Assembly (NCBI RefSeq): GCF_005049235.1
Contig: NZ_SUMD01000005.1
Span: 372,001 to 436,000 of the forward strand
Source: Rhodococcus oryzae
GTDB lineage: Bacteria > Actinomycetota > Actinomycetes > Mycobacteriales > Mycobacteriaceae
DNA: 64,000 nucleotides
Direction of reading: 5' to 3'
Below, piece after piece: positions 44,601 to 53,861 of the stretch; the first letter of the stretch is position 1, and every line of letters starts with the position of its first letter. The translations under genes were made by a program, and so were the position numbers. Below the pieces are notes generated by a model that saw only the letters and a program-made list of their open reading frames with translations, did no database searches and was not told the origin of the DNA.

Positions 44601-47600
44601 TCGCGATGTCGGCGTACGCCTGGACGAGTTCCTCACGGCCCTCGGCCTCGGCGCGCTGACGCCACCAGTCCGCATGTGCGGCCACGGCGCTGCCCGCGCC
44701 GGTGAAGTCCGCCTCGGTCACGGAGACCACGGTCGCGTGGTCGCCGATCCACAGCCGGGCCAGGTCCTCGCGGGCGGTCGCCCACCGGTCATCGATCAGG
44801 ACGGCCTTGCGCGCGTCGAAGGCAGGCGCGACCAGTCGCGGCCAGTCCGAGCCCAGCTCGGCGGACACCAGGTCCACCAGCTCGGAGTCGGTGTCGGCGG
44901 GGCCGGAGGCGACCTCGTCGACCAGTCCGAGCTGCTCGAGCACCAGCCGGGCCGCGGAGGCGAGCACGCCGTTGCGGCCGGTGATGTGCTCGGTGAACTC
45001 GCCGAGCGCGGCGGCGTCCACGGTGCCGCCTGCCCCGCCACCGGTGGCGGGCAGCGACACGGCGACGCCCCGACGGGAGGCGACGGACTGGACGGCGGCG
45101 TCGATCACCGCGTCCACCGCGGCGCCGTCGGAGAGGGCGCCCTCGTGCAGGCCGCCGAGCGCCCCACCGCGAACGCTCGACCCGTCGCGGGTGCCGAGCG
45201 CCACCTCAGCGGTGACGTGGCTGGCCCAGCCGGATCCGAGCTCCCACACCTTCGCGACCCGCTCCGCGATGGCGGCGGGGCGACGGCCCGAGGGTCCGAA
45301 CACCTTGCGCAGGTGGTCGTTCACCGAGTCGGTGAGCACCGGGCCGAACGGCTTGTAGGTGCGAGCCAGCTTGTTGACGGTGACCGCGAGCGAGCCCATG
45401 TCGGCATCCGCCGCGCCGTCGATGGCGCCGAGGGACAGCTCCGCGCCGAGGTCGACGAGCAGCTGGTTGCGGCGCGAGGACACGCCGTCGCAGAGCGCCT
45501 CGATGGTGTCGACGGGGCCGATCTGGTCGGGGCGCAGCTTGGTCCACAGCCCGATGAGCACGGCGGTGGCGTCCGAGGCCGAGAACGCGATGTCGTCGGG
45601 GCGCGGGCCGCCGGTGGCTGCCGCAGGGGCGGCGACGGGTGCGGGGACCGCTGCGGCGGCGGGTGCCTCCGCGGCCGCTTCCGCAACCGGCTCGTCGTCC
45701 TCGACGGGCGCCGGGTCGGTGTCGGTCGAGAAGACGATGCCCGCCTCGCGCTCGATGTTGAGCACCTCGACCGGGTTGCCGAAACGACCGGGCAGCTTGA
45801 GGGTCTGCGAGGCCAGGTTCGCCACGGTGGGCACCGCGCCGAGACCGATCTCGACGAAGCGCTCGACCCCGAGGCCGCCGTCGGCCTCGTCGCGGAAGAG
45901 CAGGTCCTGCGTCTCGATCCACCGGACCGGGCTGGCGAACTGCCAGGCCAGCAGCTCGGCGAGCACCACGCGGGTCAGCGCGGACGGGTCGGCGGCGTGT
46001 GCATCGAAGTCGGCGAGCACGACGGCCAGCTGCTCCGAGGGCACCAGGTCCGCGATCTCCTGCACGAACTCACGCTCGAGCGAGAAGGGCTTCGGCACCA
46101 GGTTCGGGATGTACCGCCCGATCAGGATCGCGGGATCGATCTCCTGCGGCAGCAGCGCGAGCAGCCGTTCGCGGAAGTCGTCCACGCCGCCGCGCAGCAC
46201 CGTGGAGTGGAACGGCACGTCGATGCCGGGGATCTGGATGTAGGCCCGCTTGCCGCCGAAAGCCTCACGGAGGGTGTCGATCTCGACCTCGAGGGCGTCC
46301 AGACCGGCGACGGTGCCTGCTATCGCGTACTGCGAGCCGCGCAGGTTCAGGTTCACGATCTCGAGGAACTCGCCGGTCTCCGAGGCGACGCCAGCCACGA
46401 ACTCCGCGAGGTCCTCGTCCGCGACGCCGATCTGCGACGGCCGGATCGCGGCCAGCCGGTAGTTCGAGCGCCCTGCCTCGTCGCGGGGCACGAGGGCGTG
46501 CATCGCGGACCCGCGCTGGAAGACGACCTCGAGCACCGCCTCGAGCGGCAGCACCCCGGCGACCGCCGCGAGCGCGTTGTACTCGCCGACGGAGTGGCCG
46601 GCCAGCAGCGAGTCCTCCACGAAGGCGCCGGCCTCGCGCAGCTCCGCCACCTGGGCGACGCCGAGCACGGCCATGGCGACCTGGGTGAACTGGGTCAGGT
46701 GCAGCACGCCGTCCGGGTGCTTGTGGGTGACCCCACGCGCCTTGAGAACGGTCGGGTTGTCGCGGACAACGGCCAGGATCGAGAAGCCGAGCGCCTCACG
46801 GGTGTGCTTGTCGGCGCGGTCCCAGATCTCCCGCGCGGCCTTGGACCGGGCACGGGCGTCGAGGCCCATGCCGGGGCGCTGGATGCCCTGGCCGGGGAAG
46901 GCGTACACGGTCTTCGGCGCGGCGGTGCGGCCGGAGGCGACCATCACCAGGTCGCCGTCCACCCGGCAACCGACCTCGATGACCTCGGCGCCGCCGTCAT
47001 AGGCGATGCGGTCGACGCGGACGTCGATCTCGGCGCCGGGGCGGACCATGCCGAGGAAACGAGCGGTCCACGCGGTCAGCCGGCGCGGCGGCACGACCGC
47101 CGACGGGTCGATGGCGGTGACGACCTGCTGGGCCGCGGCGGAGAGCCACATGCCGTGCACGATCGGGCTACCGAGCCCGGCGAGCAGCGCGGCCGCGTCG
47201 GAGGTGTGGATCGGGTTGTGGTCTCCCGAGACGCCAGCGAAGGCGCCCATGTGCCGCGGCGCGACGATCGTGGCCTGGCGGCGACGGCGACGCGGGGTGT
47301 CGGTGGCCGCGTCGGTCAGCGCGCCGCCTGCCCGCGCCGGGTCGGCAAGCTCACCGGCACCGGTGCGGCCGCGGATCGCGAAGCGCTCCACCAACTTTGC
47401 GAAGGTCGGCGCGGCGGTGCCGTGCTCGCGCATGGCCCCCACCTCGACGTGCACCTCGACGACGCGACCCATGTCGGTGTCGACGACGGCGACGGACTCG
47501 GCCTTCACGGTGAGCACGCTGGTCTCGGTCGGGATCGCCCCGACGAGGTCAACGCCGTGGTCGAGGTGGACCAGGTCGAGCATGCCCTCGATGACGTGCG

Positions 47601-50600
47601 CGCCCTCGGCCGTGGTGGCGGCACCGAGCACCGCGAACACGGCGGGCCAGCAGGCACCGACGACGACGTCCGGCACCGCGCTGGTGCCGATGGCGAGCGA
47701 CTCGGGCAACCCGGCGCCGGTGACGCCCGCGTGGTCGGCGACCCGGTCGGGCACCCAGGCGAGGTTGACGCGCGCCACACCGTTCTTGACGGCGGGCAGG
47801 TCCTGGCCTGCCGCGACCCCGAGCAGCGCCGACATGGCGGCCTCGGCGTCCGCCGCGGTCACCACCGGGGCGCCGCCGTCGCGGGTCGAGGCGGGCACGG
47901 TGATCCGGATCCGCACGGCGCGGCCGGCGAGCAGCGGAACGGTCAGCTCGGCGTGCTCCGCGTCCACGGCGTGCAGGGTGGCGCCGGTCCGGGCGTGCGT
48001 GGCGCTGTCGCCGTCGACCGTCCAGTCGGCGAGGTCGCCGAGCCGGTGCACGGGGTTGCGGGTCAGGCGCGAGGCCCACAGCACGTCGGGCGCGGACAGC
48101 ACGACACCGAGCAGACCGCGGGCCGTGGCCGCGTGCCTGCGGCTCGCGACGGCGGTCGGCGCGGCACCCTCGGCCAGCAGCTCATCGGTGGTGGCCCGCT
48201 CGAAGCGGTCGAGCAGGTCACCGACCGGCTCGTCCACCTCGGTGATGCCCGCGACGGCGACGGTGCCCGGGATGATGCACACCTGGTCGGCGGTGTAGCG
48301 CGGGTCGTGCGCCTGCCACAGGGAATCCGATCGCCACCAGCGGCGGACGTCCTTGTCGATGACCGGCACGAAGTTGACCGGCTTGCCCGGGGTCTTGCAC
48401 AGGGCGGTGAAGAACGGCACGTCGGCCGGGTGCAGCACGACGGAGCCCGCGTCCGGGTAGGCGGCCTTGAGGGCGCACAGCGCGGCCTCGGGGCGCTCGA
48501 GGACCAGCTCGTCGTTGAACAGGGTCCGGATCGGGCCGCGGTCGTTGCGGTGCAGCCGGGCCTCGGCGCGGCGCAGCATCTCGGCGAAGCGGTCGCGCCA
48601 GGTGCCGTCGAGCCAGACCGACTCGGTCGCGTCTGCGTACGCCTCGGCCCAGTCGGTGCCGCAATCGAATGTCTTGGCCGAGTCGATCCCGACGGCCAGC
48701 TCCAGGTAGCGACGCAGCCAGCGCTCGTAGGTCATTGTGGCGACGTCGCCGAAGTACGGCTTGGCCGTGATGTCGAGTGCGGCGATGATCTCGTCGCGGC
48801 GCTGCGCGACCGCGTCGGCGTCACCGGCGACCTCGTCGAGCAGGCGGCCGGTGCGCGAGGCGGCGTTGTCGATCTCGTGGATGTCGGCGCCGAGCTGGCT
48901 GCGGCCGGAGGCCATGCCGCCGGTCGCGGTGCCCGCCCCGACCCAGTCGGGGGTGCCGGGGGTGTCCACCAGCAGCTGCTTCACACCGGGGGCGGTGGTG
49001 GCCTCGAGCGTCGCCATGGCCGCGGTGCCCACGAGGATGCCGTCCACCGGCATCGCCGGGTAGCCGGCCTCGGTGGACCAGCGTCCGGTCAGGTAGTCGG
49101 CGGCCCGCTCCGGGGTGCCGATGCCGCCGCCGACGCAGATCACCAGGTTCGGCCGGGCACGCAGCTCGGCGTAGGTGCTGACGAGCAGGTCGTCGAGGTC
49201 CTCCCAGGAGTGGTGCCCGCCTGCCTTGCCGCCCTCGATGTGCACGATCACCGGGAAGTCGGGGACCTCGTTGGCGATCCGGATGACCGAGCGGATCTGG
49301 GCGACCGTGCCGGGCTTGAATGCGACGTGGCCGATGCCGACCTCGGACAGTTCCTCGATCAGCGCGACGGCCTCCTCCAGCTCGGGGATGCCTGCAGTGA
49401 CGATGACGCCGTCGATCGGGGCGCCCGCGGAGCGCGCCCGCTGCACCAGCCGCTTGCCGCCGAGCTGGAGCTTCCACAGGTACGGGTCAAGGAACAGCGA
49501 GTTGAACTGGACCGCGCGGCCGGGCTCGAGCAGGGTCTGCAGCTCGGCGACCCGGTCGGTGAAGATCTTCTCGGTGACCTGGCCACCGCCGGCCAGCTCG
49601 GCCCAGTGGCCCGCGTTGGCCGCCGCGGCGACGATCTTCGCGTCGACGGTGGTCGGGGTCATGCCTGCGAGCAGGATCGGTGAGCGCCCGGTCAGCCGGG
49701 TGAACGCGGTCTCGACGCCGACCTTGCCGTCGGGCAGCGACACCAGGGTCGGCTTGAACTCGCTCCAGGCCTTCTCCACCTCGGGCGCCGCGCCCGGGGT
49801 GATGAGGTGGCGCTGGCCCACGCGCGTGGACGCCGCGACGATGCCGACGCCGTGCCCGCGCAGTGAACCGGCGGTCATGCGGGTGAGCAGGTCGCCGGGA
49901 CCGAGGTCCAGGACCCAGGCCGCGCCCGCGTCGACCACGGAGTCCACGGCTGCGACCCAGTCGACCGGGTCGACGAGGCAGAGGCCGGCCAGCTTGCTGG
50001 CGAGCTCGGGGTCGAGTCCGCAACGGACGGCCCAGGCACCGACCGTGTCGACCGCATCCGCGAGCGCCGGGTGGTGGAAGCCGATCTCCACCGCGAGCGG
50101 CTCGAAGACCGGAGAGAACACGGCGCCGCCACGCTTCTTGGCGTCGCGCTCGCGCGCCTCGTCCTCGGCGATCTGCTCGGCACGCTGCTGGACGCGGGCC
50201 AGCTGCGCCGGGGTCCCGGAGACCACGACGCGGCGACGGCCGTTGCGGATGGCCATCACGGCGGCGCGCTCGGCGTCGACGCCCGCGGCGACCTCGTCCA
50301 CGATGGCCTGGATGCGATCCGGGTCCACATCGGAGATGGCGAGCATGGGGGCGCGCTCGGCGCCGCCGATGACGCCCCGACGGCGGCCGACCAGGACCGC
50401 GGCCGCGCCGATCAGCTGCGCGATGGCCAGGAGGGAGCCATCGGTGGCGCCGCCGTCGGCGACGGCCTGCACGCCGAGCATGCCCTGCGAGTGGCCGATC
50501 ACGGCGACCGGCGGGTTCTGGACGGGGTCGAGGCCCTGCAGGCGCAGCGACCGCAGGGCGGCGAGCTGCGCGAGGAAGACGCCGGGCAGCGAGACCGAGG

Positions 50601-50970
50601 CGGAGGTGAGCGCCGCGGCAGAGGGACCAGCCGGGGCGACGTCCTCGTCCACGACGTCCCGCTCGAGGATCCAGCCGATGGGGTCGAAGCCCGCGGGGCG
50701 GACCACGAGCAAGTCCTGCGCGACGGGCGCGAGAAGTGCGGCCGCCTCGTTGACGAGGTCGGTCATGTCGGGCTCGAGGCCGTTGTCGCGGATCAGCTCC
50801 TCGAGAGGGGCCAGCCACCCCGCGCCCTGGCCGCCGAATGCAAGCGCGTACGGCTCACCGGCCACGAGCCGATCGCGCAGCGCGGACTTCGGAGACCCGG
50901 CGCGCGCAGAGATCCGCGACCCTCCGGTGCCGCTTCCCTTACCCACCGGCGTGCTCTCGTCGATCGTCAC
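41671..50970 (-). CDS. fas: Type I fatty acid synthase
   Basis: About 3,099 residues, as in M. tuberculosis FAS-I (3,069). Domains in order: acetyltransferase (AFGGQGAGW, GHSQG), enoyl reductase (SPILLAGMTPTTVDAKIVAA), dehydratase (SGDHNPIHTSDAAALLAG), malonyl/palmitoyl transferase (AFPGQGIQRPGMG, AGHSVGEYNALA), an Ala/Pro linker, and ACP (LVDLGAELSLGAID region). Ketoreductase (VVTGASKGSIAAS) and ketosynthase (CATAAVSVEEGVDK, GHAKGGAAAFQ) follow. The GTG at 50970 follows AGGAGAGG by 10 nt. It makes C16-C26 acyl-CoAs that feed mycolic acids. Frame is intact throughout. Confidence 0.96.
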   Translation of the reverse strand: MTIDESTPVGKGSGTGGSRISARAGSPKSALRDRLVAGEPYALAFGGQGAGWLAPLEELIRDNGLEPDMTDLVNEAAALLAPVAQDLLVVRPAGFDPIGWILERDVVDEDVAPAGPSAAALTSASVSLPGVFLAQLAALRSLRLQGLDPVQNPPVAVIGHSQGMLGVQAVADGGATDGSLLAIAQLIGAAAVLVGRRRGVIGGAERAPMLAISDVDPDRIQAIVDEVAAGVDAERAAVMAIRNGRRRVVVSGTPAQLARVQQRAEQIAEDEARERDAKKRGGAVFSPVFEPLAVEIGFHHPALADAVDTVGAWAVRCGLDPELASKLAGLCLVDPVDWVAAVDSVVDAGAAWVLDLGPGDLLTRMTAGSLRGHGVGIVAASTRVGQRHLITPGAAPEVEKAWSEFKPTLVSLPDGKVGVETAFTRLTGRSPILLAGMTPTTVDAKIVAAAANAGHWAELAGGGQVTEKIFTDRVAELQTLLEPGRAVQFNSLFLDPYLWKLQLGGKRLVQRARSAGAPIDGVIVTAGIPELEEAVALIEELSEVGIGHVAFKPGTVAQIRSVIRIANEVPDFPVIVHIEGGKAGGHHSWEDLDDLLVSTYAELRARPNLVICVGGGIGTPERAADYLTGRWSTEAGYPAMPVDGILVGTAAMATLEATTAPGVKQLLVDTPGTPDWVGAGTATGGMASGRSQLGADIHEIDNAASRTGRLLDEVAGDADAVAQRRDEIIAALDITAKPYFGDVATMTYERWLRRYLELAVGIDSAKTFDCGTDWAEAYADATESVWLDGTWRDRFAEMLRRAEARLHRNDRGPIRTLFNDELVLERPEAALCALKAAYPDAGSVVLHPADVPFFTALCKTPGKPVNFVPVIDKDVRRWWRSDSLWQAHDPRYTADQVCIIPGTVAVAGITEVDEPVGDLLDRFERATTDELLAEGAAPTAVASRRHAATARGLLGVVLSAPDVLWASRLTRNPVHRLGDLADWTVDGDSATHARTGATLHAVDAEHAELTVPLLAGRAVRIRITVPASTRDGGAPVVTAADAEAAMSALLGVAAGQDLPAVKNGVARVNLAWVPDRVADHAGVTGAGLPESLAIGTSAVPDVVVGACWPAVFAVLGAATTAEGAHVIEGMLDLVHLDHGVDLVGAIPTETSVLTVKAESVAVVDTDMGRVVEVHVEVGAMREHGTAAPTFAKLVERFAIRGRTGAGELADPARAGGALTDAATDTPRRRRRQATIVAPRHMGAFAGVSGDHNPIHTSDAAALLAGLGSPIVHGMWLSAAAQQVVTAIDPSAVVPPRRLTAWTARFLGMVRPGAEIDVRVDRIAYDGGAEVIEVGCRVDGDLVMVASGRTAAPKTVYAFPGQGIQRPGMGLDARARSKAAREIWDRADKHTREALGFSILAVVRDNPTVLKARGVTHKHPDGVLHLTQFTQVAMAVLGVAQVAELREAGAFVEDSLLAGHSVGEYNALAAVAGVLPLEAVLEVVFQRGSAMHALVPRDEAGRSNYRLAAIRPSQIGVADEDLAEFVAGVASETGEFLEIVNLNLRGSQYAIAGTVAGLDALEVEIDTLREAFGGKRAYIQIPGIDVPFHSTVLRGGVDDFRERLLALLPQEIDPAILIGRYIPNLVPKPFSLEREFVQEIADLVPSEQLAVVLADFDAHAADPSALTRVVLAELLAWQFASPVRWIETQDLLFRDEADGGLGVERFVEIGLGAVPTVANLASQTLKLPGRFGNPVEVLNIEREAGIVFSTDTDPAPVEDDEPVAEAAAEAPAAAAVPAPVAAPAAATGGPRPDDIAFSASDATAVLIGLWTKLRPDQIGPVDTIEALCDGVSSRRNQLLVDLGAELSLGAIDGAADADMGSLAVTVNKLARTYKPFGPVLTDSVNDHLRKVFGPSGRRPAAIAERVAKVWELGSGWASHVTAEVALGTRDGSSVRGGALGGLHEGALSDGAAVDAVIDAAVQSVASRRGVAVSLPATGGGAGGTVDAAALGEFTEHITGRNGVLASAARLVLEQLGLVDEVASGPADTDSELVDLVSAELGSDWPRLVAPAFDARKAVLIDDRWATAREDLARLWIGDHATVVSVTEADFTGAGSAVAAHADWWRQRAEAEGREELVQAYADIATAAAVADDQPGIWADQVAVVTGASKGSIAASVAGGLLRGGATVFVTTSRLDSERLGFYRKLYRANARAGAALWVVPANMASYADVDALISWIGDEQTETAGGAKKLVKEAVTPTMLFPFAAPRVGGELSDAGARAEMEMRVLLWSVERLIGGLSKIGYDRDVDTHLHVVLPGSPNRGLFGGDGAYGESKAALDAVVMRWNAERTWAERVTLVHALIGWVRGTGLMGGNDPMVEAVEAKGVRTWSTDEMAEQLLAACTQETVTAAAAAPVQLDLTGGLAEVDLDLVALAREAADAEKAAAEEPEEDTADTVDALPAPPRIGDAPAAPSWPELDVDPSDLVVIVGAGELGPYGSSRTRFEMEVDEQLSAAGVLELAWNTGLVTWENDPVAGWYDTETGELVPEAEIAERYHDAVVERCGIRTYVDEGAMVDNTAPLLTSVFLDNDLTFVVGSEAEAKAFVESDPEHTVAAAVPDSGDWQVTRRAGTEIRVPRKAKLTRTVGGQIPTGFDVTKWGIPADMAGSVDRVGLWNLVTTVDAFLTGGFTPSELLRWVHPSSVANTQGTGMGGMTSMRSLYIDTLLGESRANDILQEALPNVIAAHVVQSYVGGYGAMVHPVAACATAAVSVEEGVDKIRLGKAQLVVAGGFDDLGIEGIVGFGDMSATAKSEDMLAKGIDERRFSRANDRRRGGFVESAGGGTILLARGDLALEMGLPVLGVVAWAGSFADGVHTSIPAPGIGALGAGRGGQDSQLALSLNALGVTADDISVVSKHDTSTAANDPNEAELHERLGAALGRSAGAPLFVVSQKSLTGHAKGGAAAFQLIGLCQVLAQGVIPPNRSLDCVDDKMAEFSHLVWPREPLRFGERLPLRAGLLTSLGFGHVSGLIAVVHPQAFVESIPAAARADYLAKAQERTIAGQRRLASAMCGGADLYERPADRRFGGDAVPAKAARQLEADMLLHEQARLGADDVYRSGLPGCK

Positions 50971-51078
50971 GATTGACTGTCCTCTCCTGGTCGATGCCCA
51001 CCGAGATCTCGGGCCACACGCGGCCATCGGCAGGCCACGGACGGATCTTCGGGGACGCGATCAGGCTCGCACAGAATG

Positions 51079-51094
51079 GTGAGGATTTCCTCAC
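51079..51094. promoter_or_regulatory. Inverted repeat upstream of fas, candidate FasR-type operator
   Basis: GTGAGGATTTCCTCAC has 7-bp perfect arms around TT, about 110 bp upstream of the fas start. A second TGAGG...CCTCA repeat lies at 51222. Fatty-acid regulators of the TetR class (FasR) act at fas promoters in mycobacteria; no FasR gene is in this window. Confidence 0.5.
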
Positions 51095-51221
51095 GTTTGC
51101 GACCTGGACAAGCGTTCTACCAGGTAGTAGGCGTGATGCAGCTCACAAATCGGCTTCACAAGTGACTCGCGGGTAAGGAGAGAACGCGCTGGCCGGGCCG
51201 AGAACGACCCGACACGAAACC

Positions 51222-51235
51222 TGAGGAACCCCTCA
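51222..51235. promoter_or_regulatory. Second TGAGG...CCTCA repeat upstream of fas
   Basis: TGAGGAACCCCTCA repeats the half-sites of the element at 51079, 142 bp away centre to centre, in the otherwise gene-free 51.0-51.24 kb stretch. It could belong to the fas promoter or to the decayed gene behind it. Confidence 0.35.
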
Positions 51236-51244
51236 TATTGATCG

Positions 51245-51505
51245 TTACCAACTCGTTATAAAAGGCTCCGCCGCGCGAGGCCTGCGGATCGTCGATTCCG
51301 ACCACGAGCGCGGCGAACGGCTGACCCGCCATGTCGACCGCACCGCCGGCTGTCCTCTGCGCACATCGGCGAACTCGCGGCGACCCCGCGCGCGCCAGGT
51401 GCCGAGTTTGCGCCATCCAGGCACCCCCAGCCCCGGCGCACGTATCCCACGCGGCGCCGAGAGGGTCAGGCAGAGAGCGCTGTCGGTGACCGTGAGTGTT
51501 CCCAT
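51245..51505 (-). pseudogene. Decayed PH-like small protein gene with deletion and frameshift
   Basis: Starting at ATG 51505 the frame reads MGTLTVTDSALCLTLS, the usual opening of a small actinobacterial PH-like family. It jumps at once to the middle of that family (IRAPGLGVPGWRKLGTW, REFADVRRGQPAVR), so roughly 25-30 residues are missing. It then loses the frame: the expected VDMAGQPFAALVVGIDDPQ is in another reading frame (near 51290-51350). Deletion plus frameshift makes a functional product unlikely. The family resemblance is from memory. Confidence 0.45.
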
Positions 51506-51580
51506 GCCGTCAGCTCTACCAATTCGGGCGCGGCCCCGACCGCGCAACACGGCCGGGACCACGCCCCGTTGACCGGAACC

Positions 51581-53128
51581 TCAGACAGGGACCGCGGTCG
51601 CGCGCTCGCCCGACTCCAGTTCCCCCGGCGCCTCGACGAAGTCGCGGGACCGGATGAGCAGCAGCGTCGCGACCGCCGCCAGCGCCGCGGTCGCCGAACC
51701 GATCAGCAGGATGCTGTCGAGCGCCTCCGCGTATCCGGTGCCGGCGGCCTGCGCCGCGAGCCCTCGGAGTTCGGGCGGCATCGAACCGATCGCCGACGCC
51801 GTGCTGCCGCTGCTGACCGCGTCCGCGAACTCCCCCGCTCGGCCCGCGAGCGGACCCTCGGACAGCGCGGTACGCACAGAGTCGTCCATCCGCGAGGCCA
51901 GCAGGCTGCCGAGGGCTGCGACGCCGGTTGCGATGCCGACCTGTCGGAATGTCGAGTTGATGCCCGAGGCCATGCCCGCACGGTCCTGCTCGACGACGCC
52001 GACCGCGGTCGAGGCGAGCGGCGGGTTGATGAGCCCGGCCCCCGCGCCGGCGACGAGGAAGCCCGGGACGAACTGGGTCCAACTGCCCGCCGGGTCGACG
52101 TCGCGCATCAGCCACAGTCCGGCCGCGACCAACACGAACCCGGGACCGATCAGCCAGCGCACCGGGACCACATCACTGAGCCGGCCTGCCACTCCCGCGG
52201 TCACGAAGATCGCCAGGGTCAGCGGCAGGAACCGCAGCCCGGTCTCGACCGCCGAGTAGCCCTGGATGCCCTGCAGGAAGATCACCAGGTAGGTCAGCAG
52301 CGAGAACAGCGAGGCGGAGATGGCCCACGCGGCGATCAACCCGCCGCCGAAGGTCGGCACCTTCAGCAGGCTGAGGTCCAACATCGGTGCGGCCGTGGTC
52401 TTTTCGATAATGACGAAGGCCACGAGGAGGACCACGGAGGCCACCAGCGAACCCGCCACCGTGACCGACCCCCAGCCGTCGACGTGGCTACGGATCAGCC
52501 CGAACACCAGCGCGCCCAGCGCGGCACTGAAGGTCACGCAGCCAGCCCAGTCCACCCGGTGCGCGGTCGGCGCCCGCGACTCGTCGACCCGCAGCAGCGT
52601 CACCGCCAGCGCCGCGATCCCGATCGGGAGGTTGACGAAGAAGATCCACCGCCAGGACAACCCGCTCGTGAGCGCCCCGCCTAGCACCGGACCCACCGCC
52701 ACCGCCACACCGGTGACGGCGCCGAACACGCCGAAGGCGACGCCCCGCTCACGCGGCGCGAACGCGCCCGCCAGCAACGCCAGGGACGTCGCGAACATGA
52801 TCGCGCCGCCCACGCCCTGAACCGCCCGCGAGGCGGACAGCAGCACCAGCGAGTTGGCCACCCCGCACAGCAGCGAACCGACGGTGAACACGACGAGGCC
52901 GACCGCGAAGACCAGCCGCCTGCCGTACTTGTCCGCGATCGTCCCCGCGGTGAGCAGGAAGGCCGCGAGGGTGAGCGCGTAGGCGTCGATCACCCATTGC
53001 AGATCGGTGAGCGAGGCGCCGAACTCGCGCTGGATGTCGGGCAGCGCGACGTTCACGATCGTCACGTCGAGCAAGAGCATGAACACCCCTGTGCATACGG
53101 CAATCAGGGTCCACCATTTCCGAGCCAT
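51581..53128 (-). CDS. MFS drug exporter, DHA2 (14-helix, EmrB/QacA-like)
   Basis: A 515-residue transporter with about 14 helices. The signatures are FMLLLDVTIVNVALPDIQRE (motif D1), the loop GTIADKYGRRLVFAVGLVVF (motif A) and VTGVAVAVGPVLGGALT (motif C). ATG at 53128 follows AAGGGGTGGG. It exports hydrophobic or cationic compounds using the proton gradient. It is divergent from a TetR gene with two operators in the 93-bp gap, so it is a ligand-inducible pump. Confidence 0.9.
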   Translation of the reverse strand: MARKWWTLIAVCTGVFMLLLDVTIVNVALPDIQREFGASLTDLQWVIDAYALTLAAFLLTAGTIADKYGRRLVFAVGLVVFTVGSLLCGVANSLVLLSASRAVQGVGGAIMFATSLALLAGAFAPRERGVAFGVFGAVTGVAVAVGPVLGGALTSGLSWRWIFFVNLPIGIAALAVTLLRVDESRAPTAHRVDWAGCVTFSAALGALVFGLIRSHVDGWGSVTVAGSLVASVVLLVAFVIIEKTTAAPMLDLSLLKVPTFGGGLIAAWAISASLFSLLTYLVIFLQGIQGYSAVETGLRFLPLTLAIFVTAGVAGRLSDVVPVRWLIGPGFVLVAAGLWLMRDVDPAGSWTQFVPGFLVAGAGAGLINPPLASTAVGVVEQDRAGMASGINSTFRQVGIATGVAALGSLLASRMDDSVRTALSEGPLAGRAGEFADAVSSGSTASAIGSMPPELRGLAAQAAGTGYAEALDSILLIGSATAALAAVATLLLIRSRDFVEAPGELESGERATAVPV

Positions 53129-53143
53129 GACCCACCCCTTTCC

Positions 53144-53187
53144 TGAGTGTGCACTCAAAAATAGCATCATTTCTGAGCGTTTACTCA
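53144..53187. promoter_or_regulatory. Paired operators for the divergent TetR / MFS genes
   Basis: TGAGTGTGCACTCA (53144-53157) and TGAGCGTTTACTCA (53174-53187) share the half-sites TGAG/ACTCA and are 30 bp apart centre to centre, close to three helical turns. They fill the gap between exporter and regulator starts. Confidence 0.75.
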
Positions 53188-53221
53188 ATAATCTTTTCGT
53201 GCCCGGTAGGCTCGGCTCACC

Positions 53222-53848
53222 ATGACCACCGCACCCGCCCCGCGCCGCGGCCGGCCACCCTCAGGCGGCCGCGAGGAGATCCTGTCCGCGACCCTCGCTG
53301 TGCTGCGCGAACGCGGCGTCGCGAAGCTGACCACCCGCGAGGTCGCGAGGCGGGCCGGGGTGTCCGAGGGCAGCATCTACTACCACTTCACCGACCGCTT
53401 CGGCCTGCTGCTGGCGGTGTTCGAGCGGGGGCTGCGCCCGCTGGCCGACCTCAACCAGCGGGGATACGGCGGGACCGACCTGCGCGGCACCCTTGCCGGG
53501 TTCATGGCTGCGGTCGAGGCCTTCCTGGACCCGGCCGTGGATGTGCTCACCGCGGCGCAGTCGGACGCCGACCTGCGTGATGCGCTCGGCGCACACATGC
53601 GGGAGAATGACCTCGGCCCGCATCGCGGGATCACGATGTTGGGCGCCTACCTCGAGCAGCAGCAGCGCCTCGGCGTCGTGCGCGCCGACGTCGAGCCGGA
53701 CACGGTCGCCTACACGCTGGTCAGTGGCTGCTACATGCGCGCCTCACAGGAGCGGATGGTCGGTCACACCCTCGGCGTCGCCTCACGCGAGCAGCAACTG
53801 GACCTGCTCATGACGCTGCTCGTGCCCACCGAGGACGCCGTGAAGTAG
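53222..53848 (+). CDS. TetR-family repressor of the DHA2 exporter
   Basis: A 208-residue regulator. After an Arg/Pro-rich start (PRRGRPPSGG) the HTH reads KLTTREVARRAGVSEGSIYY, then HFTDRFGLLLAVFE. The C-domain contains RDALGAHMRENDLGPHRGI and VAYTLVSGCYMRASQERM. Divergent from the MFS exporter with paired operators between, so repression relieved by a pump substrate is expected. tRNA-Leu follows 13 bp after the stop. Confidence 0.88.
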   Translation: MTTAPAPRRGRPPSGGREEILSATLAVLRERGVAKLTTREVARRAGVSEGSIYYHFTDRFGLLLAVFERGLRPLADLNQRGYGGTDLRGTLAGFMAAVEAFLDPAVDVLTAAQSDADLRDALGAHMRENDLGPHRGITMLGAYLEQQQRLGVVRADVEPDTVAYTLVSGCYMRASQERMVGHTLGVASREQQLDLLMTLLVPTEDAVK

Positions 53849-53861
53849 TCTGTTTCGGCAC

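Noticed and set aside
41731-49683. A 2,650-codon plus-strand open frame opposite fas
   Set aside because: It is exactly antisense to the FAS-I gene with low-complexity Arg/Gly/Val/His composition and no motif. FAS-I domains are intact on the other strand.
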